A DNA stretch of 64,000 nucleotides from Linnemannia hyalina (Eukaryota; Mortierellomycota; Mortierellomycetes; Mortierellales; Mortierellaceae): contig JAHRHY010000013.1 in assembly GCA_019671135.1 (NCBI GenBank), positions 1,736,001-1,800,000 of the forward strand, in the 5' to 3' direction. Position numbers and translations under genes: made by a program. This document shows positions 60,428 through 64,000 of this stretch, one piece after another. The stretch's first letter is position 1. The number at the start of each line of letters is the position of its first letter. The notes beneath the pieces were generated by a model. It made no database searches. It saw nothing but the letters and a program-made list of their open reading frames with translations, and was not told the DNA's origin.

Positions 60428-60615
60428 CTCGTTCCACTGACCTCTTGATTTTTCCCTCCTCGTTTTCACTGCCCGCGTTTTACTTTAATTTTCCCTCGTC
60501 CCAGCTCTCTCTGCACACCAGCCCTGAATTTCATTCCCTGCCCCTATTTTCCTTCGTACCCTCTTACACTCTGGACATTTTTGACCTCTCCGCACTTCTC
60601 TCTGCACTACCAGTC

Positions 60616-61614
60616 ATGGTTACCCCTGCCCGCCTTAACCCCCCTCCTGTCTTTACAGGCGCCCGCGACGGTTTCTCTGCCTTGGCCTGGCTCGTTGCGG
60701 TTAACCGCTACTTCAACCTTGCTAAGATAAGTGAGACTGAACGAACACCCCACGCTCTCTCGTACTTGGGCACGCCTGGCCCTGCCCGATGGTTTGATGG
60801 ATGTGGGCTCCCTGATACTTGCAACTTCGAGACCGAGTTTACTCCTGCTTTTAAGCTAGAGTACATTCCCAACAACTTTGCGGGCTCCTGTCGACGACAC
60901 CTCACCAATCTTCGCATGACCACCAACTTTTCGACCTACTTATCTACATTCAAGGAACTTTTGGGCGCCCTTCTTGGTTATGCCTCCACCGACGCTGCCA
61001 AGACCACGGTCAACGAGTTCGCCCAAACATCCTTTATCGACAACTGCCCCTTGGTTCTTCAACAGATGATCGAAGGACACATTATTCAAAACCCCAATAT
61101 CACCCTCATTCAGATCTTTCAATACGCCCAAGAGATGGACCGCATTTACTCCTTCAAACCCGACACCGGCCCCAAGACCAACTCGCTCGCCATCGCCTCC
61201 GCCCCCATCATTTCTTCCTTCACCTCTTCCTCCGCTCTCTCTCAAGCCACCCCCATGGAAATCGACAACATCCAGATCGCCCTCAACAATATCACCCAAC
61301 GATTTAATCGCCTAGAGAGAAACATGGGTCATAACAATAACTACAACCGCAACAACAATAACAACAACGGCCCCCGAAACAACAACAACGGTAATCCCCC
61401 TTCCCTGACCCCTCAGGAACGCGAATGGTGTAAAAACAACAATGCTTGCCGTCGCTGTCGCCAACCTGGACATTATGCAAAGGAGTGCCCCATCTACGGC
61501 GACAACAACAATACCAACCGTGGCAACAACAACAACCGCCAAGGACGATGGGTTTATCAAGTAGCCGTGGGTGATTCCCCCGAGTCGGGAAAAGCCTCCG
61601 ACGATCAGGCTTAG
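60616..61614 (+). CDS. Ty3-type element D Gag
   Basis: 332 residues from the ATG at 60616 (MVTPARLNPPPVFTGARDG). A retrotransposon Gag domain fills residues 1-200 (WLVAVNRYFNLAKISETER, LSYLGTPGPARWFDGCGL, EFTPAFKLEYIPNN), followed by a heptad-like helix (DNIQIALNNITQRFNRLERN), an Asn-rich linker and one CCHC zinc knuckle (CRRCRQPGHYAKEC). Binds and packages the element's RNA. Intact; ends in TAG at 61612-61614 inside the loop of the frameshift hairpin. Confidence 0.94.
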   Translation: MVTPARLNPPPVFTGARDGFSALAWLVAVNRYFNLAKISETERTPHALSYLGTPGPARWFDGCGLPDTCNFETEFTPAFKLEYIPNNFAGSCRRHLTNLRMTTNFSTYLSTFKELLGALLGYASTDAAKTTVNEFAQTSFIDNCPLVLQQMIEGHIIQNPNITLIQIFQYAQEMDRIYSFKPDTGPKTNSLAIASAPIISSFTSSSALSQATPMEIDNIQIALNNITQRFNRLERNMGHNNNYNRNNNNNNGPRNNNNGNPPSLTPQEREWCKNNNACRRCRQPGHYAKECPIYGDNNNTNRGNNNNRQGRWVYQVAVGDSPESGKASDDQA

Positions 61615-61632
61615 TCCAGGACTTGATCGTCG
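61587..61632 (+). promoter_or_regulatory. -1 ribosomal frameshift signal between gag and pol of element D
   Basis: Slippery heptamer GGGAAAA (61587-61593) in the right phase (G GGA AAA in the gag frame), a 5-nt spacer, then a perfect 9-bp stem CGACGATCA / TGATCGTCG (61599-61607 and 61624-61632) that can extend by two pairs. The gag stop lies in the loop. The pol frame is -1 relative to gag and is open from the heptamer onward. Confidence 0.8.
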
Positions 61633-64000
61633 ACGTTCCCTCCCTTTCTCCTCTGGACAAAGGGAGTGTTTCCTTACCAGAGTTAAGTTACAGTTCCAAG
61701 AATAAAAATTCTGCTATCAAAAACACTCCCCCCTCTGTATCCATTATTCGCACTACCACATCCGCACCTCGTAGCCTACACAAACTCTCCTTCTCTCCTC
61801 CTCCACTCTCCCTTTTTCCCTCATCCATCCCTGCCTCGCCTCGTACTCCCTCCTCAATTGCCATCGACTCGACCACCACTGCCCCCAACACTCACTCCAC
61901 CACGGTACCCTTTGACGATGAGTTACAACTCACCGACGACGTATCTGATACCTCGCCTGTTGGTCTTAGCCCATCAGAAGAAGTGGACCTGGACCCACTC
62001 TCCTCTCCTGCTGCTTTAGACCAACCCATGTCCAAGCGCAGGACCAAACGCTTGCGACACAAATCCGTCCGTCTGCACGCTTTCACGGCTGAGAAAGCCT
62101 CCCGTACACTCTTGTCGTTTATTGGTAATGTGGCTGGTGCCCCTGCGCGTATTTTAATCGATTGCGGTGCGGAAGGGAACGTCATCAGTTCTTCTTTTTG
62201 CAAACAACACTCCCTCACTCGCACTCCTGGCCCCTCCATCCCCATCATCCTTCCAAACGGTTCCTCTTCCATTTCATCATCCACCTCCACCTTTACCATC
62301 GACCGCGACCACTACTCCGACAAACTGGAAGCACTCATTTACCCCCTCTCCAACTACGACCTCATCCTTGGAAAACCCTGGCTAACGACCATCAACCCTT
62401 TCATCAACTGGCGAAACAACGACCTTCACTTCACCCACAATGGACACACTGTTCTCTGGCGCTGTCGTGGTGCCAACGCCAACTCCATCTCCGCTCGCAC
62501 ACAAGGGAAACTCCTCTCTCACCTTCACTTTCACTCCCTTGCTACCCAACCTGGAAACGCTGTCTACCTCGCCCTCGTCAACATCGCTAAAAAGACCAAC
62601 GACAACAACAGTAATGACAACAAACCGACCTCCCCTCCACTCTCACCCGACATTCACAACATCGTCCACAACGAGTTCCCCGACGTTTTCCCTTCCTCCC
62701 TCCCCTCTGGCCTTCCCCCTGACAGAGGCGATGCAATGAAGATCGAAACTGATCCGAGCGCTGATCCCCCCTTTCGCCCTGTTATACGTCTCTCGATTGC
62801 TGAATTGGATGAACTAAGGAAGCAACTCGACGACCTACTTGGCAAAGGCTTTATCAAACCCTCTACCTCCCCTTATGGTGCCCCTGTATTGTTTGTGAAA
62901 AAGAAGGATGGTTCCTTGCGTATGTGTGTTGATTACAGAGGGTTAAACCGGATTACAAAAAAGAACAGACACCCCCTTCCCCGCATTGATGAACTTATCG
63001 ACCGTTTCCGCGGGGCACGCTACTTTACCAAACTTGACCTCCTCTCCGGTTACCATCAGCAACGTATAGCAGAAGAGGACACACACAAGACAGCCTTCCG
63101 TTGCCGCTACGGCCATTTCGAATTTAATGTGGTCCCTTTCGGGTTAACGAATGCACCGGCGTCCTTCTCCAATATGATGCTACGAGTATTAGACCCTGTT
63201 CTCGACAAGTGGGTTGTTGTTTACCTCGACGACATTCTTATCTACTCGCGCACCGAGGCCGAACATCTACAACATCTCCGATCCGTCCTCACGCTCCTCC
63301 GCAAGTACGGTCTCTACGCCAAGTTGAGCAAGTGCTCCTTTATGCAGAAAGAGACCGAGTTCCTCGGCCACGTCATCTCCAAGGACGGTATCCATACGAG
63401 CGGCGGTCTCGTTCGTGCCATCCGTGAATGGCCCCGTCCCCAGAAGCAGAAAGATGTTCAGCAGTTTGTTGGTCTTGCACAGTTCTATCATCAGTACATC
63501 GCTAACTTTGCCTCGATCGCCCTACCGTTGACCGCTCTCTTAGGTGAAGGCGTTCCTTTCTCTTGGTCTCAGGAGCAGGAAGTAGCGTTTACGACTCTGA
63601 AGGAGGCCATCAGTAAAGCACCTGTTCTACGTATCTTCGACCCCGACCTTCTAACAACCGTCGAAACCGATGCCTCCGGCTTTGCTCTCGGTGCCGTTCT
63701 CTTTCAGACCGATGAGCATGGCGAGTCGCGCCCCGTCGCCTTCACCTCCCGCAAGCTGAACTCTGCCGAACGCAACTACCCAACACACGAACAGGAACTG
63801 TTGGCTGTTGTACATGCATTGAAGACATGGCGCTACTATCTGGACGGATCCCACTTCATCGTATACACCGACCATGCCACCCTCCAACACTTCCCCACTC
63901 AACCCAAACTCACCCGCCGTCAGGCCCGCTGGATGGAACTGTTGCAGGAATACAACTTCACCTTCAAGTACAAGAAAGGAGCCGACAACATTGTCCCAGA
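61594..64000 (+). CDS. Ty3-type element D Pol, partial (runs off the window)
   Basis: Open without a stop to the window end, entered by -1 frameshift. A Ser/Thr/Pro-rich N-terminal spacer, then an aspartic protease with DCGA in place of the usual D(S/T)GA (RILIDCGAEGNVISSSF, then YDLILGKPWL), RT (FIKPSTSPYGAPVLFVKKKD, MCVDYRGLNRITKKNRHPLP, KLDLLSGYHQQRI, FGLTNAPASFSNMM, VVYLDDILIYSR) and RNase H (VETDASGFALGAVLFQ, YPTHEQELLAVVHALKTWRY, YTDHATLQHF). Integrase and 3' LTR would lie beyond 64000. No lesion seen in the 800 codons available. Confidence 0.93.

Overview
The window is eukaryotic and reads as a repeat-rich accessory region of a fungal genome, probably an early-diverging lineage such as Mucoromycota/Mortierellomycotina. 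That placement is an inference from the mix of families: DIRS-type tyrosine-recombinase retrotransposons, a Crinkler-type NTPase/nuclease gene, an IFI6/ISG12-like small protein, a YAT-family amino-acid permease, short spliceosomal introns and a fungal-looking 28S rRNA fragment. Only a few loci look like host genes: the permease (7719-9404, intact), an IFI6-like exon (34142-34432), a Crinkler pseudogene (35139-37953), a possible spliced gene (about 38106-38842), a secreted alpha/beta hydrolase split in two by a transposon (39591-40232 and 52757-53539), and a 145-codon hypothetical gene split by a transposon and an inversion (29242-29283 and 24582-24977).

Layout. 1-7 kb: a 340-bp near-perfect inverted repeat abutting a DIRS 3' end, a decayed hAT transposase, minisatellites, and a decayed LINE. 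7.7-9.4 kb: permease. 9.8-29.6 kb: a nest of elements. DIRS element A (9844-17770, finished at 25082-26014) is interrupted by DIRS B (10246-14644), by a 207-bp solo LTR (15844-16050) and by a 494-bp solo repeat 'R'. R is itself interrupted by a second DIRS B copy (B-prime), whose terminus carries a 152-bp Tc1/mariner-like MITE. A roughly 7.5-kb inversion (breakpoints near 20269 and 27744, at a 7-bp inverted microhomology) has cut DIRS B-prime and a copy of a DDE transposon. Undoing it on paper rejoins both, and also rejoins DIRS A, the R repeat and the 145-codon gene. 29.65-33.94 kb: an almost complete DIRS element (E). 40.2-52.75 kb: a Ty3-type LTR retrotransposon (C) with identical 169-bp LTRs and a 5-bp target duplication, inserted in the hydrolase gene. 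Inside its gag-pol frame sits a complete 5,497-bp DDE transposon. 55.7-59 kb: a Helitron RepHel gene lacking its N terminus. 59.2-59.8 kb: an isolated 3' fragment of 28S rRNA. 60.2-64 kb: the 5' half of a second Ty3-type element (D) with a textbook -1 frameshift signal between gag and pol.

The most unusual system is the DDE transposon family (copy 1 at 43391-48887; copy 2 split by the inversion). Each copy is flanked by two direct, not inverted, 494-bp repeats, encodes a DDE_Tnp_4/Harbinger-like transposase and a second 750-residue protein with a zinc-binding Cys/His cluster plus three or four copies of a roughly 65-residue domain, and makes a 4-bp (or shorter) target duplication. The flanking repeat also exists alone with its own target duplication, as solo LTRs do for retrotransposons. 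I do not know a described DNA transposon group with this architecture.
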